From NCBI RefSeq assembly GCF_004358165.1, contig NZ_SMTG01000004.1, forward strand, positions 124,001 through 188,000: a stretch of 64,000 nt of DNA. Reading direction: 5' to 3'. Numbering within the stretch: position 1 is the first letter of the stretch; each line of letters starts with the position of its first letter. The notes beneath the pieces are model-generated. The model searched no databases and was not told where the DNA came from. It saw only the letters and a program-made list of their open reading frames with translations. The stretch is from Luteimonas terrae. Lineage in GTDB: Bacteria; Pseudomonadota; Gammaproteobacteria; Xanthomonadales; Xanthomonadaceae. Positions 11,337 through 19,510 of this stretch are shown piece after piece. The position numbers were made by a program, and so were the translations under genes.

Positions 11337-12536
11337 ATGCCGGCGATCGCCATCCGGGCGTTCACCGCCACCACCGCACTCGGCCGGGGCAATGCCGCCC
11401 AGGCCCAGGCCCTGCGCGAGCGCCGTGGCGGTCTGCGCCGCAACGATTTCGGCGCGACGCCGCTGCCGACCTGGATCGGCCGCGTCGACGGCGTCGAAGA
11501 CGCCCCGCTGCCCTCGGCGCTGTCGCGCTGGGAGTGCCGCAACAACCGGCTGGCGTGGCTGGCGCTGCAGCAGGACGGCGTGCAGGCCGCGCTCGACGCG
11601 CTGGTCGGCAAGTACGGCGCGGATCGCATCGCACTGGTCGTCGGCACGTCGACGTCCAGCATCGGCGCGAGCGAGGAAGGCTATGCACGGGCCGAGACCG
11701 GCGACGATGGCGTGCGCCGCTTCCCCGACGATCTGGCCCGCCCGATCGTGCACACCCCGCATTCGCTCGGCGATTTCCTGCAGCACGCCACCGGGTTGCG
11801 CGGTCCCTGCATCACGGTGGCGACCGCGTGCTCGTCGAGCGCCAAGGTGTTCGCGCAGGCGGCCCGGATGATCGAGGCCGGCCTCGTCGATGCGGCACTC
11901 GTCGGCGGCGTCGACACGCTGTGCGGCAGCGTGCTGTTCGGCTTCAACGCGCTGGGCCTGGTGTCGATCGAGCGCTGCCGTCCCTTCGATGCCACGCGTG
12001 ACGGCCTGTCGCTCGGCGAGGCCGGCGGCTTCGCGTTGCTGGAACGCGCCGCGCCCGGCGAGACCGGCCTGCAGCTGCGCGGCTACGGCGAGTCCAGCGA
12101 CGCCCACCATATGTCGGCGCCGCATCCCGAAGGTCTCGGCGCGACCCTGGCGATGCGCGGCGCCCTTGCACGTGCCGGCATCGATGCCGCCGAAGTCGGC
12201 TATCTCAATCTGCATGGCACCTCGACGCCGGCCAACGATTCGGTCGAAGCGCGCGCCGTCGATGCCCTGTTCCCGGCCTCGCTGCACGCCAGTTCGACCA
12301 AGGGCTGGACCGGCCACACGCTGGGCGCGGCCGGCATCGTGGAATCCGTCGTCGCGCTGCTGGCGCTGGAGACCGGTCTGCTGCCGGGCATCCTCGACAG
12401 CACGGTGCGCGATCCCGCCTGCGGCCCGCAGATCCGCTTCGACAATGCCGAGGCCGACATCCGCTACGCGATGAACAATTCCTTCGGCTTCGGCGGCAAC
12501 AACTGTTCGCTGGTGTTCGGCAAGGTGGCGGCATGA
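11337..12536 (+). CDS. Beta-ketoacyl synthase of the aryl polyene (xanthomonadin) pathway
   Basis: This 399-residue FabB/FabF-like ketosynthase should condense malonyl units onto an aryl-acyl carrier chain. The catalytic residues are all present with FabB-like spacing: Cys165 in ATACSSSAKVF, His293 in HGTSTPAND and His327 in GHTLGAAG. I chose ATG 11337 because the family's opening strand (AIRAFTATTALGRG) begins just after it. GTG 11310 is a possible alternative and TTG 11292 is less likely. A TATACT at 11275-11280 may be its -10 element. It overlaps the next ketosynthase by 4 bases (ATGA), opening a tightly coupled operon. Confidence 0.92.
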   Translation: MPAIAIRAFTATTALGRGNAAQAQALRERRGGLRRNDFGATPLPTWIGRVDGVEDAPLPSALSRWECRNNRLAWLALQQDGVQAALDALVGKYGADRIALVVGTSTSSIGASEEGYARAETGDDGVRRFPDDLARPIVHTPHSLGDFLQHATGLRGPCITVATACSSSAKVFAQAARMIEAGLVDAALVGGVDTLCGSVLFGFNALGLVSIERCRPFDATRDGLSLGEAGGFALLERAAPGETGLQLRGYGESSDAHHMSAPHPEGLGATLAMRGALARAGIDAAEVGYLNLHGTSTPANDSVEARAVDALFPASLHASSTKGWTGHTLGAAGIVESVVALLALETGLLPGILDSTVRDPACGPQIRFDNAEADIRYAMNNSFGFGGNNCSLVFGKVAA

Positions 12537-13348
12537 GCACCGGGACCGCAGCGAACGCCCTGTCGGCGACGATCGCCGGCATCGGCTTCTGGGCCGACGG
12601 CCTGCCGGACTGGGCGACCGCACGCGCATTCGCGACCGACGGCTCGCGTCCGGAATCGGCACCGTCGCGCCCGTCGCCGCAGCTGCTGGCGCCGAACGAA
12701 CGCCGTCGCGCGCCCGGCTCGGTCGCGGTCGCACTCGACGTGGCGCAGGCCGCGTGCCGGGATGCGGACATCGCGCCGGAGACGCTGCCGTCGGTATTCG
12801 CCTCGACGCACGGTGACCTGGGCATCACCGATTACATGTGCGACACGCTGGCGGCCGATCCCACCGCGATCTCGCCGACGAAATTCCACAACTCGGTGCA
12901 CAACGCCGCGGCCGGCTACTGGACCATCGGCACCGGCTGCACCGAAGCGACGACCGCGATCAGCGCCTACGACGCGACCTTCGCGCAGGGCCTGATCGAA
13001 GCGATGATGCAGCTGGCGACGGGCGCGCCGGCGGTGCTGCTGGTCGCCTACGACACCGCGTCCAGCGGCCCGCTGGGCACGCTGACGCACAGCGAAGGCC
13101 TGCTCGGCGCGGCGCTGGTACTCACGCGCGACGGCGCCGGCCCGCGCCTGACCGCCACGCTGCGCGACGGCACCGATCTCGACCTGCCCGGCCCGCTCGG
13201 CACGCAGGCGCAGGCCAACGCGATGGCGCAGATGCTGCCGCTGTTCGACGCACTGGCCACCGGCGGTTCGCGCGCGGTCCTGCGCGCGGGGCCGCATCGC
13301 ACGCTGTCGGTGGAGATCGACGGCGCACGCGCGGACGCGCAGTCATGA
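12533..13348 (+). CDS. Second, half-size beta-ketoacyl synthase (chain-length-factor-like)
   Basis: At 271 residues this is about two-thirds of a full ketosynthase. It matches the N-terminal ketoacyl-synthase fold seen in aryl polyene clusters (PF13723 type, from memory). Recognisable segments are FASTHGDLGITDYMC, SPTKFHNSVHNAAAGYWTIG and a glycine-cysteine at the nucleophile position (GTGCTEATTA). The two C-terminal catalytic histidine motifs of a complete synthase are missing, so it probably works as the non-condensing partner of the full ketosynthase encoded just upstream. Start ATG 12533 overlaps the previous stop, and its own stop overlaps the next start, both as ATGA. Confidence 0.87.
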   Translation: MSTGTAANALSATIAGIGFWADGLPDWATARAFATDGSRPESAPSRPSPQLLAPNERRRAPGSVAVALDVAQAACRDADIAPETLPSVFASTHGDLGITDYMCDTLAADPTAISPTKFHNSVHNAAAGYWTIGTGCTEATTAISAYDATFAQGLIEAMMQLATGAPAVLLVAYDTASSGPLGTLTHSEGLLGAALVLTRDGAGPRLTATLRDGTDLDLPGPLGTQAQANAMAQMLPLFDALATGGSRAVLRAGPHRTLSVEIDGARADAQS

Positions 13349-14172
13349 CCGGCCAGCCGCATCTGCATCGCGGCAACGTCGCGATCGTGATTCCGGCGCT
13401 CAACGAGGCGCTGCGCATCGACGAGGTCGTCAGCGAAGCGCTGGTGTACAGCGAACACGTGATCGTGGTGGACGACGGCTCCGACGACGCCACGCCCGAC
13501 ATCGTCGCCGCACTGCCGGTCACGCTGTTGCGCCACACCCGGCGCATGGGGAAGGGGCAGGCGCTGCGCGACGGTTTCGCCGAAGCGCGCCGCCGGGGCT
13601 TCGCGGCCGTGGTGACGATGGACGGCGACGGCCAGCACCGCGCCAGCGACATTCCGCGCCTGATCGCCGCGGCCAATGCGCACCCCGACTGCATCGTCAA
13701 CGGCGCGCGGCTGAAGAAGCGCGGCACCCAGCCCTGGTACCGCCGCATCGGCAACGACTTCGGCGACTGGGGCATCGCCTGGGGCTGCGGCTACCGCATG
13801 GTCGACACGCAGAGCGGCCAGCGGCTGTATCCGGCTTCGGTGCTCGCGCTCGACGACGTGCCCGGCGAAGGCTTCGTGTTCGAAGCGCAGATCCTGATTA
13901 GCGCCGCGCGCAAGCTGGGATGCGGCGTGGTGTCGGTGCCGGTGGAGACGCGCTACCACTGCGCGGATTCCGACGAGCAGTTCCGCAAGAGCCATTTCCG
14001 CCTGTTCCGCGACCTGTACAACATCACCTCGCACGTCATCGGGCAGGTGGTGTCGCATGGTCAGCTCCTGCGCGTCTATCGCGACACGCGCGCGCATCCC
14101 CCCGTGATCTACGACCCCGGCGCCGACACCGACGCCGTGCTCGCCCCCGAACCCATCCAAGGAGCAGGTTGA
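13345..14172 (+). CDS. Family 2 glycosyltransferase in the pigment operon
   Basis: The 275-residue GT-A protein resembles dolichyl-phosphate-mannose-synthase-like GT2 enzymes: VAIVIPALNEALRIDEVV, then VVDDGSDDAT, then VTMDGDGQH (metal-binding DxD) and a later acidic segment, VPGEGFVFEAQIL. No membrane helix is obvious, so it is cytoplasmic or peripheral. It overlaps the ketosynthase-like gene by ATGA and the halogenase start by one base. The position suggests that the pigment or its lipid anchor is glycosylated, though the donor and acceptor are not visible. Confidence 0.88.
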   Translation: MTGQPHLHRGNVAIVIPALNEALRIDEVVSEALVYSEHVIVVDDGSDDATPDIVAALPVTLLRHTRRMGKGQALRDGFAEARRRGFAAVVTMDGDGQHRASDIPRLIAAANAHPDCIVNGARLKKRGTQPWYRRIGNDFGDWGIAWGCGYRMVDTQSGQRLYPASVLALDDVPGEGFVFEAQILISAARKLGCGVVSVPVETRYHCADSDEQFRKSHFRLFRDLYNITSHVIGQVVSHGQLLRVYRDTRAHPPVIYDPGADTDAVLAPEPIQGAG

Positions 14173-15827
14173 TGCACGACGCCGCCGACACCCGTACCAC
14201 CGGACCGCGCGATCACCACGCGGACGTGGCGATTCTCGGGGGCGGTCTGGCCGGCCTCACCCTGGCGATGCAGCTGCGCCAGCGCCATCCCGACCTCGCG
14301 GTGACGGTGATCGAGCGGCGCGCGCATCCGGTGCGCGAGGCTGCGCACAAGGTCGGCGAATCGAGTGTCGAGATCGGCGCACATTACTTCGCGCACACGC
14401 TGGGCCTGCGCGAGCATCTGGAGACCGAGCAGATCCGCAAGTTCGGGTTCCGCTTCTTCTTTTCCGAAGGCGCCGACAAGGTCGACCGCTGCACCGAGCT
14501 CGGCGTCAGCCAGCTGATGCCCACGCCCTCGTGGCAGATCGACCGCGGCCGCTTCGAGAACCATCTGGGCGAGCGCGCACGTGCACTGGGCGTGCGTTTC
14601 GACGACGACGCGGTGGTGCGCGGCCTCGACATCGCCGATGACGACGGCGACCACGCGGTCCGCATCGAACAGGCCGGCGAAACGCATACCGTTACCTGCC
14701 GCTGGCTGGTCGACGCCAGCGGCCGCGCAGGCCTCGTCAAGCGCAAGCTCGATCTGGCGATGGCGAACGACCACAACGCCAATGCCGTGTGGTGGCGCGT
14801 GGACGGCATCGTCGATCCCAACAGCTGGTCGCAGGATGCGCACTGGCTGCAGCGCTGCGATCCGCCGGACCGCTGGCGTTCGACCAACCACATGTGCGGC
14901 CCGGGCTACTGGTTCTGGCTGATTCCGCTGTCGTCGGGCGCGCATTCGCTGGGCATCGTCTGCGACGCGGACATGCACCCGCTCGACACCATGAACACCC
15001 ACGCCAAGGCGATGGACTGGCTGCGCACGCACCAGCCACAGGTCGCCGCCAGCCTCGACAGTACCGAGCACACGCTGCAGGACTTCCTGTTCCTGCGGCA
15101 CTTCTCCTACGGCGTGAAGCAGGTGTTCTCGCGCAACCGCTGGGCACTGACGGGCGAGGCCGGACTGTTCCTCGATCCGTTCTATTCGCCGGGCAGCGAC
15201 TTCATCGCGATCAGCAACACCTACATCTGCGACCTGATCGAGAAGGAACGCGCGGGCACCGACATCGGCCCCTACGCCGAGCTCTACCAGCAGCTGTATT
15301 TCTCGTTCTACGAGAACACGCTCACCCTCTACCAGGACCAGTACCCGCTGTTCGGCGACGAGCAGGTCATGCCGGTCAAGGTGATCTGGGACTACACCTA
15401 TTACTGGGCGCTGCTGGCGCCGTTGTTCTTCGCCGAGCGCCTGACCGACCTGGCGACGCTGGGCCGCCTGCGCCCGGCATTCAATGAAGCACGTGCGTTG
15501 AACCTGGCGCTGCAGCCGCTGCTGCGCGAATGGGGCGCGCGCAACACCGCGCGAGGCCGGGCGCCGGCCTCGCGCCTGCTCGACCAGTTCCACATCGGCT
15601 GGTTCCGCGAGATGAACAGCGCGCTCAACGACACGCTCGACACCGAAGCCTTCGTCGCCCGCATCGCCGACAACGTCGCGCGCATGCGCTGGCTGGCCGC
15701 CGAGATCCTCGGCCGCGCCCGCCAGGATCACGCCGACATCGACGATCACGGCCTCGACGCACTGCTCGCCGACACCACCGATGTGCCGGTGTCGCTGGGC
15801 GCGAACTGGTACGCCGACGCCGCCTGA
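14172..15827 (+). CDS. Flavin-dependent halogenase-family protein (first of two in the pigment cluster)
   Basis: The 551-residue FAD protein opens with a dinucleotide-binding fold (VAILGGGLAGLTLAMQ). It carries the flavin-halogenase marker WxWxIP as WFWLIP (residues 247-252), a lysine in RKFGFRF (Lys90) at the place of the catalytic lysine, and FLDPFYSPGSDF, matching the Fx.Px.Sx.G halogenase signature. Xanthomonadins are brominated aryl polyenes (established), so aryl-ring bromination is the likely reaction. The C-terminal extension of about 150 residues is longer than in the second halogenase. The ATG overlaps the GT2 stop by one base. Confidence 0.85.
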   Translation: MHDAADTRTTGPRDHHADVAILGGGLAGLTLAMQLRQRHPDLAVTVIERRAHPVREAAHKVGESSVEIGAHYFAHTLGLREHLETEQIRKFGFRFFFSEGADKVDRCTELGVSQLMPTPSWQIDRGRFENHLGERARALGVRFDDDAVVRGLDIADDDGDHAVRIEQAGETHTVTCRWLVDASGRAGLVKRKLDLAMANDHNANAVWWRVDGIVDPNSWSQDAHWLQRCDPPDRWRSTNHMCGPGYWFWLIPLSSGAHSLGIVCDADMHPLDTMNTHAKAMDWLRTHQPQVAASLDSTEHTLQDFLFLRHFSYGVKQVFSRNRWALTGEAGLFLDPFYSPGSDFIAISNTYICDLIEKERAGTDIGPYAELYQQLYFSFYENTLTLYQDQYPLFGDEQVMPVKVIWDYTYYWALLAPLFFAERLTDLATLGRLRPAFNEARALNLALQPLLREWGARNTARGRAPASRLLDQFHIGWFREMNSALNDTLDTEAFVARIADNVARMRWLAAEILGRARQDHADIDDHGLDALLADTTDVPVSLGANWYADAA

Positions 15828-15849
15828 TCCGCCTGCCGGAGCACTGCGC

Positions 15850-17100
15850 ATGACCACGCTCCTGTTGTTGCAGTTGGCCGTCATCCTGCTGGCCGCACGC
15901 CTCTGCGGTTGGGTACTCCGCCATTTCGGGCAACCGGCGGTGATCGGCGAGATGGCCGCCGGCCTGCTGCTCGGCCCGGTGGTGTTCGGCGCGTGGATGC
16001 CGGAGGCGCACGCCGCGCTGTTTCCCGCCGCGTCGCTGCCGCCGCTGTCGGCGCTGGCGACGCTCGGCCTGGTGCTCTTCATGTTCGTGGTCGGCGCGGA
16101 ACTGCGCGCGGTCGAGGGCACGAAGGCGCAGGTGCGCGCAGCCGGCCTCGTCGGTGCATTGGGGATCTCCTTGCCGCTGGCGATGGGCCTGGCGATCTCG
16201 CCCTGGCTGCATCCGCGCTTCGCGCCGGAGGGCCTTGGCTTCTGGCCGTTCGCATTGTTCATCGCCGCCGCGATGTCGGTCACCGCGTTTCCGGTGCTGG
16301 CGCGCATCCTCAAGGATCGCAACCTCACCCAGACGCGCGCAGGCCGTCTGGCGATGAGCGCGGCGATCATCGACGACGGCTTCGTCTGGATCTTCCTGGC
16401 ACTGGTGCTGACGCTGGCCGGTGGCCACACCGGTCCGGGCATCGAAGTGGCGGCGACTGGTGCGCTGATCCTGGTCGCGGTCGCGTTCCTCGTGCTCAAG
16501 CCGCTGTATGCGTGGCTTCTGAAGCGCGGCTGCGACGAAGACGGCGCCCCCACCCGCGGCACACTGGTCGCGATCCTGATCGGCCTGGTCGGCTGCGCGG
16601 CCTTCGCCGAGGCGATCAGTCTGCACGCGGTGTTCGGCGCCTTCGTGTTCGGCGTCTGCCTGCCGCGCGACAACAGGCTGGTGCACCACCTGGCCAAGGC
16701 GTTCGAACCGGTGTCGATGCTGCTGCTGATGCCGATCGTGTTCGCGCTGGCCGGCCTCAACACCACGCCCGAGGCCTTCGTCGGCGCGGGGCTTGGCGCG
16801 TTCGCGCTGATCCTGTCGGTCGCGATCGCCGGCAAGATGCTCGGCGGGACCATCGGCGCGCGGCTGTCGGGTTATGACTGGCGCGACAGCTTCGCCGTCG
16901 GGTCGCTGATCAATGCGCGCGGACTGATGGAACTGGTGGTGCTGAAGATCGGTCTGGATGCCGGCCTCATCGGGCCGGAACTGTTCACGCTGATGTTCGG
17001 CATGACCCTCGTCACGACGGTCATGACCTCGCCGCTGCTGTCGTTGTGGGCGCGCCGCGGCGAAGGCGCGGCACTGGCCGATCGGTCCAGGCCGCGCTGA
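15850..17100 (+). CDS. CPA2-type cation:proton antiporter
   Basis: The 416-residue integral membrane protein has 11-13 predicted hydrophobic segments. It shows CPA2 exchanger hallmarks: IGEMAAGLLLGPVVFG near the N-terminus, FVVGAEL, the acidic pair in MSAAIIDDGFVWI and INARGLMELVVLKIGL. It should exchange Na+ or K+ for protons across the inner membrane. No regulatory TrkA domain is attached. It starts 22 bases after the halogenase stop, so it probably belongs to the same operon. That suggests a link to ion balance, to halide counter-ion supply or to pigment export. Confidence 0.88.
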   Translation: MTTLLLLQLAVILLAARLCGWVLRHFGQPAVIGEMAAGLLLGPVVFGAWMPEAHAALFPAASLPPLSALATLGLVLFMFVVGAELRAVEGTKAQVRAAGLVGALGISLPLAMGLAISPWLHPRFAPEGLGFWPFALFIAAAMSVTAFPVLARILKDRNLTQTRAGRLAMSAAIIDDGFVWIFLALVLTLAGGHTGPGIEVAATGALILVAVAFLVLKPLYAWLLKRGCDEDGAPTRGTLVAILIGLVGCAAFAEAISLHAVFGAFVFGVCLPRDNRLVHHLAKAFEPVSMLLLMPIVFALAGLNTTPEAFVGAGLGAFALILSVAIAGKMLGGTIGARLSGYDWRDSFAVGSLINARGLMELVVLKIGLDAGLIGPELFTLMFGMTLVTTVMTSPLLSLWARRGEGAALADRSRPR

Positions 17101-17106
17101 GTACGG

Positions 17107-17589
17107 TCAACGCGCCGGCGGCGGGGTCGCCGGTGCAGGGGGCATCGCGGTTTCCGGCGGCGGATTGGCCACCCAGATCGCCACGCCGCTGGCGTACTTC
17201 TGCTGCGGGCTGATGTCCACGCCGACGCCGGCCGAGGAGAACGTGCGACCGCCGCCACGTCCCAGCCCGCCGCCGACACTGACGCCGCCGCTGCGATACC
17301 CGTCGGCCGTGCCCTGGAACAACACGCCGTTGGCACCGAGCTTGGCCGCTTCGGCGCGCAGCTTGCGCAGTACCGAATCGACCTTGTTCTGCTCGCCGTA
17401 GGTCAGCGCGCCGCTGCTGGTGTTGAGGATCGCGATCTCCTCGTACTGGCCCGGCGGCGGCCCGTGATAGATGCGAACCTGCGCCGGGTCGATCGGCGCG
17501 CGCGGCGTGCCGGTCAGCACGTGGGAGCTGGCGCAGCCGGTGACCACGACGGCGGCGAGCGAGAGCAGCATCAAGCGGAAGGCGCGCAT
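17107..17589 (-). CDS. Small lipoprotein, last gene of the leftward pigment operon
   Basis: The 160-residue protein has a lipoprotein signal (MLLSLAAVVVTGC, Cys about residue 19). Its compact domain contains RIYHGPPPGQYEEIAILNTS and LRAEAAKLGANGVLF, a pattern like the DUF4156/RcsF-type heavy-metal-like fold of small lipoproteins. A glycine-serine-rich stretch and a proline-rich tail follow (PPAPATPPPAR). Function unknown. It converges on the antiporter with a 6-base gap and lies 85 bases downstream of the next exported protein. Confidence 0.75.
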   Translation of the reverse strand: MRAFRLMLLSLAAVVVTGCASSHVLTGTPRAPIDPAQVRIYHGPPPGQYEEIAILNTSSGALTYGEQNKVDSVLRKLRAEAAKLGANGVLFQGTADGYRSGGVSVGGGLGRGGGRTFSSAGVGVDISPQQKYASGVAIWVANPPPETAMPPAPATPPPAR

Positions 17590-17674
17590 GGCGATTTCTC
17601 AGTTCGGGTGTGCCCGGATGGGCGCCCGACGATCATCGGGCCGACGACCTGAAGCCGGCGTGGATGACGCGCGC

Positions 17675-18169
17675 TCAGCCGCCCTGCCCGATCCGGGCGC
17701 CGTCGACGGGGTTCCGCAGCCAGCGCTTGATGTGCCAGGTCAGCGCGCGGAAGTTCGCGTTCATCTGGAAACAGCCGCTGGTCATGCCGCCACCGCGCCC
17801 CTGCATGACGCCGTTGAAGCCCGACACGCGCGTGCCGTCCTCGTACAGCGCGCCGCGCACGCGCAGCGTCTGGGTGTGTTCGATGAACCAGTTGCCGCCC
17901 CAGATGGCATCGACGATCTCGACCTTGAGCACGCGCCCGTGCATGTCGGCCAGCGGCGTCTGCGCCGGCTCGGCGACCTTGCGCAGCTCGCGGATCAGGG
18001 CGGTGTTGAAGTTGCCTGCGATGTCGCAGTTGTCGAGGATCTCGGCATCGATGTCGGCGCCCGCGACGACCGGCACCGGTACTTCGAGACGGATCTTCTC
18101 TGCGGCTATCGCGGTGCCGGCGAGCGTGCAGCCGATCGCGATCAGACAGGTCAGCGGAAACAGGCGCAT
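17675..18169 (-). CDS. Exported protein of unknown function in the pigment operon
   Basis: The 164-residue product begins with a signal peptide (MRLFPLTCLIAIGCTLAGTAIAA). The mature protein contains CDIAGNFNTALIRELRK, a WGGNWFIEHTQ segment and a C-terminal cysteine (SGCFQMN). I do not recognise a named family beyond conserved hypothetical proteins of xanthomonads. It follows the ketoreductase by 32 bases on the same strand, so co-expression with the pigment genes is likely. An upstream in-frame start at 18265 falls inside the ketoreductase and lacks a signal peptide, so 18169 is preferred. Confidence 0.72.
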   Translation of the reverse strand: MRLFPLTCLIAIGCTLAGTAIAAEKIRLEVPVPVVAGADIDAEILDNCDIAGNFNTALIRELRKVAEPAQTPLADMHGRVLKVEIVDAIWGGNWFIEHTQTLRVRGALYEDGTRVSGFNGVMQGRGGGMTSGCFQMNANFRALTWHIKRWLRNPVDGARIGQGG

Positions 18170-18201
18170 CGATCGATACTCGTCCCTGGAGAAGTGGTGC
18201 G

Positions 18202-18942
18202 TCAGCCCATGCCGCCGTTGACGCCGATGACCTGGCCGTTGATGTAGCCGGCCGGTTCCGAGCACAGGAACGCGACCAGCGCCGCGACCTCGTCGGGCGT
18301 GCCGGCGCGTGCGGCAGGCACGATCTGCTTGATCGTCTCCTGCGGAAACGCGTCATCGGCCATGCTGCCGGCGATCACGCCCGGTGCGACCACGTTGACG
18401 GTGATGCCGCGGCTGGCCATCTCGCGCGCCAGCGACTTCGACGCGCCGTGCAGCGCGGCCTTGGCGGCGGCGTAGTTGGTCTGCCCTCGGTTGCCGGTCA
18501 CCGCAGCGACCGAGGACACGTTGACGATGCGGCCCCAGCGCTTGCGCGCCATCGGCAGCAGCAGCGGCTGGGTGACGTGGAAAAAGCCGTGCAGCGACAC
18601 GTCGATGACCCGCGTCCACTGCGCCTCGGACATGCCGGCCATCGGCGCGTCGTCGTGGATGCCGGCATTGTTGACGACGACCTGGATCGGCCCCGCTTCG
18701 AGCAGCGCGTCGAGCGCGCGACGCACGGCCGCGCCATCGGCGACATCGAACACGACAGCTTCCGCGCTGCCGCCCGCCGCGACGATGTCGGCGACGACCG
18801 TCCCGGCCCGTGCGCGATTGCCGTTGGCATGGACGATGACGTGGAAGCCATCGGCGGCGAGGCGCCTGCAGACCGCGCCGCCGATGTCGCCGCTGCCACC
18901 GGTGACGAGGGCGCGACGTGCGGATGTCGTGGATTCGCTCAT
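18202..18942 (-). CDS. 3-oxoacyl-ACP reductase (FabG-like) of the aryl polyene pathway
   Basis: The 246-residue short-chain dehydrogenase should reduce the 3-keto group of the growing polyene using NADPH. It shows the cofactor loop TGGSGDIGG, NNAG, the catalytic Ser in VSSVAA, and Tyr-x-x-x-Lys in TNYAAAKAAL, plus the family C-terminus (INGQVIGVNGGMG). Its ATG at 18942 places the cofactor strand (ALVTGG) 11 residues in. Upstream open frame to 19053 runs through an intergenic palindrome and is not used. Its partners are the dehydratase upstream and the ketosynthases of the divergent operon. Confidence 0.92.
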   Translation of the reverse strand: MSESTTSARRALVTGGSGDIGGAVCRRLAADGFHVIVHANGNRARAGTVVADIVAAGGSAEAVVFDVADGAAVRRALDALLEAGPIQVVVNNAGIHDDAPMAGMSEAQWTRVIDVSLHGFFHVTQPLLLPMARKRWGRIVNVSSVAAVTGNRGQTNYAAAKAALHGASKSLAREMASRGITVNVVAPGVIAGSMADDAFPQETIKQIVPAARAGTPDEVAALVAFLCSEPAGYINGQVIGVNGGMG

Positions 18943-18980
18943 GTGGCGATTGTAACGAGCCGCCGACACGTGCGACGACC

Positions 18981-19062
18981 GCAGGATGGGCAGAGCAAGG
19001 CGAAACCCATCATCGCCATGAGCGTTCGTGCGATGGGTTTCGCTGCGCGCCACCCATCCTGC
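18981..19062. repeat. Extragenic palindrome inside the pigment operon
   Basis: The element has nested inverted repeats: GCAGGATGGG at 18981-18990 pairs with CCCATCCTGC at 19053-19062, and GCGAAACCCATC at 19000-19011 pairs with GATGGGTTTCGC at 19032-19043. It fills most of the 127-base gap between the ketoreductase and dehydratase genes. The sequence resembles a short interspersed palindrome I associate with xanthomonad genomes. It could form a strong RNA hairpin that tunes expression or stability of the operon's tail. Confidence 0.8.
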
Positions 19063-19069
19063 AAAGCGA

Positions 19070-19510
19070 CTATTGCGCTGGCCCCAGCATCACCGCCGCA
19101 CGCCCTTCGGCGAGCAGCACGCCATCGCAGCTGATCCGGAACGCGTACTGCTGGCTGTCCTCCGACTCCACCAGCACCTCGGCCACGCATTCGAGATCGC
19201 CGGCGAGATCGTCGACGTACGCGACGTGCAGGTGCACGCCCCGCAAGGCGACCAGCATGCCCGGCCGCACCGGCGCGCCGCTGGCCTGCCCGCGCAATCC
19301 GCCGTGCACGGCCATCGCCTGCGCGCCGTATTCGCACAGATGCAGGGCGCGCAGCCGGCCGTGGCTGCGCAGCGGGTTGTCGGCGGCGCGATGACTCGCG
19401 CTGTGCAAAGTCACGCGCGCGTCGTTCCATTCGGTGACCGCATCCCACAGGCACATCGCGCCCTGGTGCGGAATCATCGCCAGGATCGCGTCCCGATCGA
19501 CGACGCTCAT
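19070..19510 (-). CDS. 3-hydroxyacyl-ACP dehydratase (ApeP/FabZ-like)
   Basis: The 146-residue hot-dog protein should dehydrate 3-hydroxyacyl intermediates to give the conjugated polyene. The opening MIPHQGAMCLWDAV and the helix segment HLCEYGAQAMAVHGG resemble the ApeP family, with the histidine and glutamate expected at the active site. It overlaps the exporter stop as ATGA (19507-19510), so translation is coupled. Its own downstream neighbour, the ketoreductase, is separated by the palindromic element. Confidence 0.87.
   Translation of the reverse strand: MSVVDRDAILAMIPHQGAMCLWDAVTEWNDARVTLHSASHRAADNPLRSHGRLRALHLCEYGAQAMAVHGGLRGQASGAPVRPGMLVALRGVHLHVAYVDDLAGDLECVAEVLVESEDSQQYAFRISCDGVLLAEGRAAVMLGPAQ

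Noticed and set aside
14109-16853. A 914-codon open frame on the minus strand
   Set aside because: It is antisense to the halogenase and antiporter genes, has Arg/Ala/Pro-rich composition and no domain. In about 70 percent GC DNA stops are rare in antisense frames.
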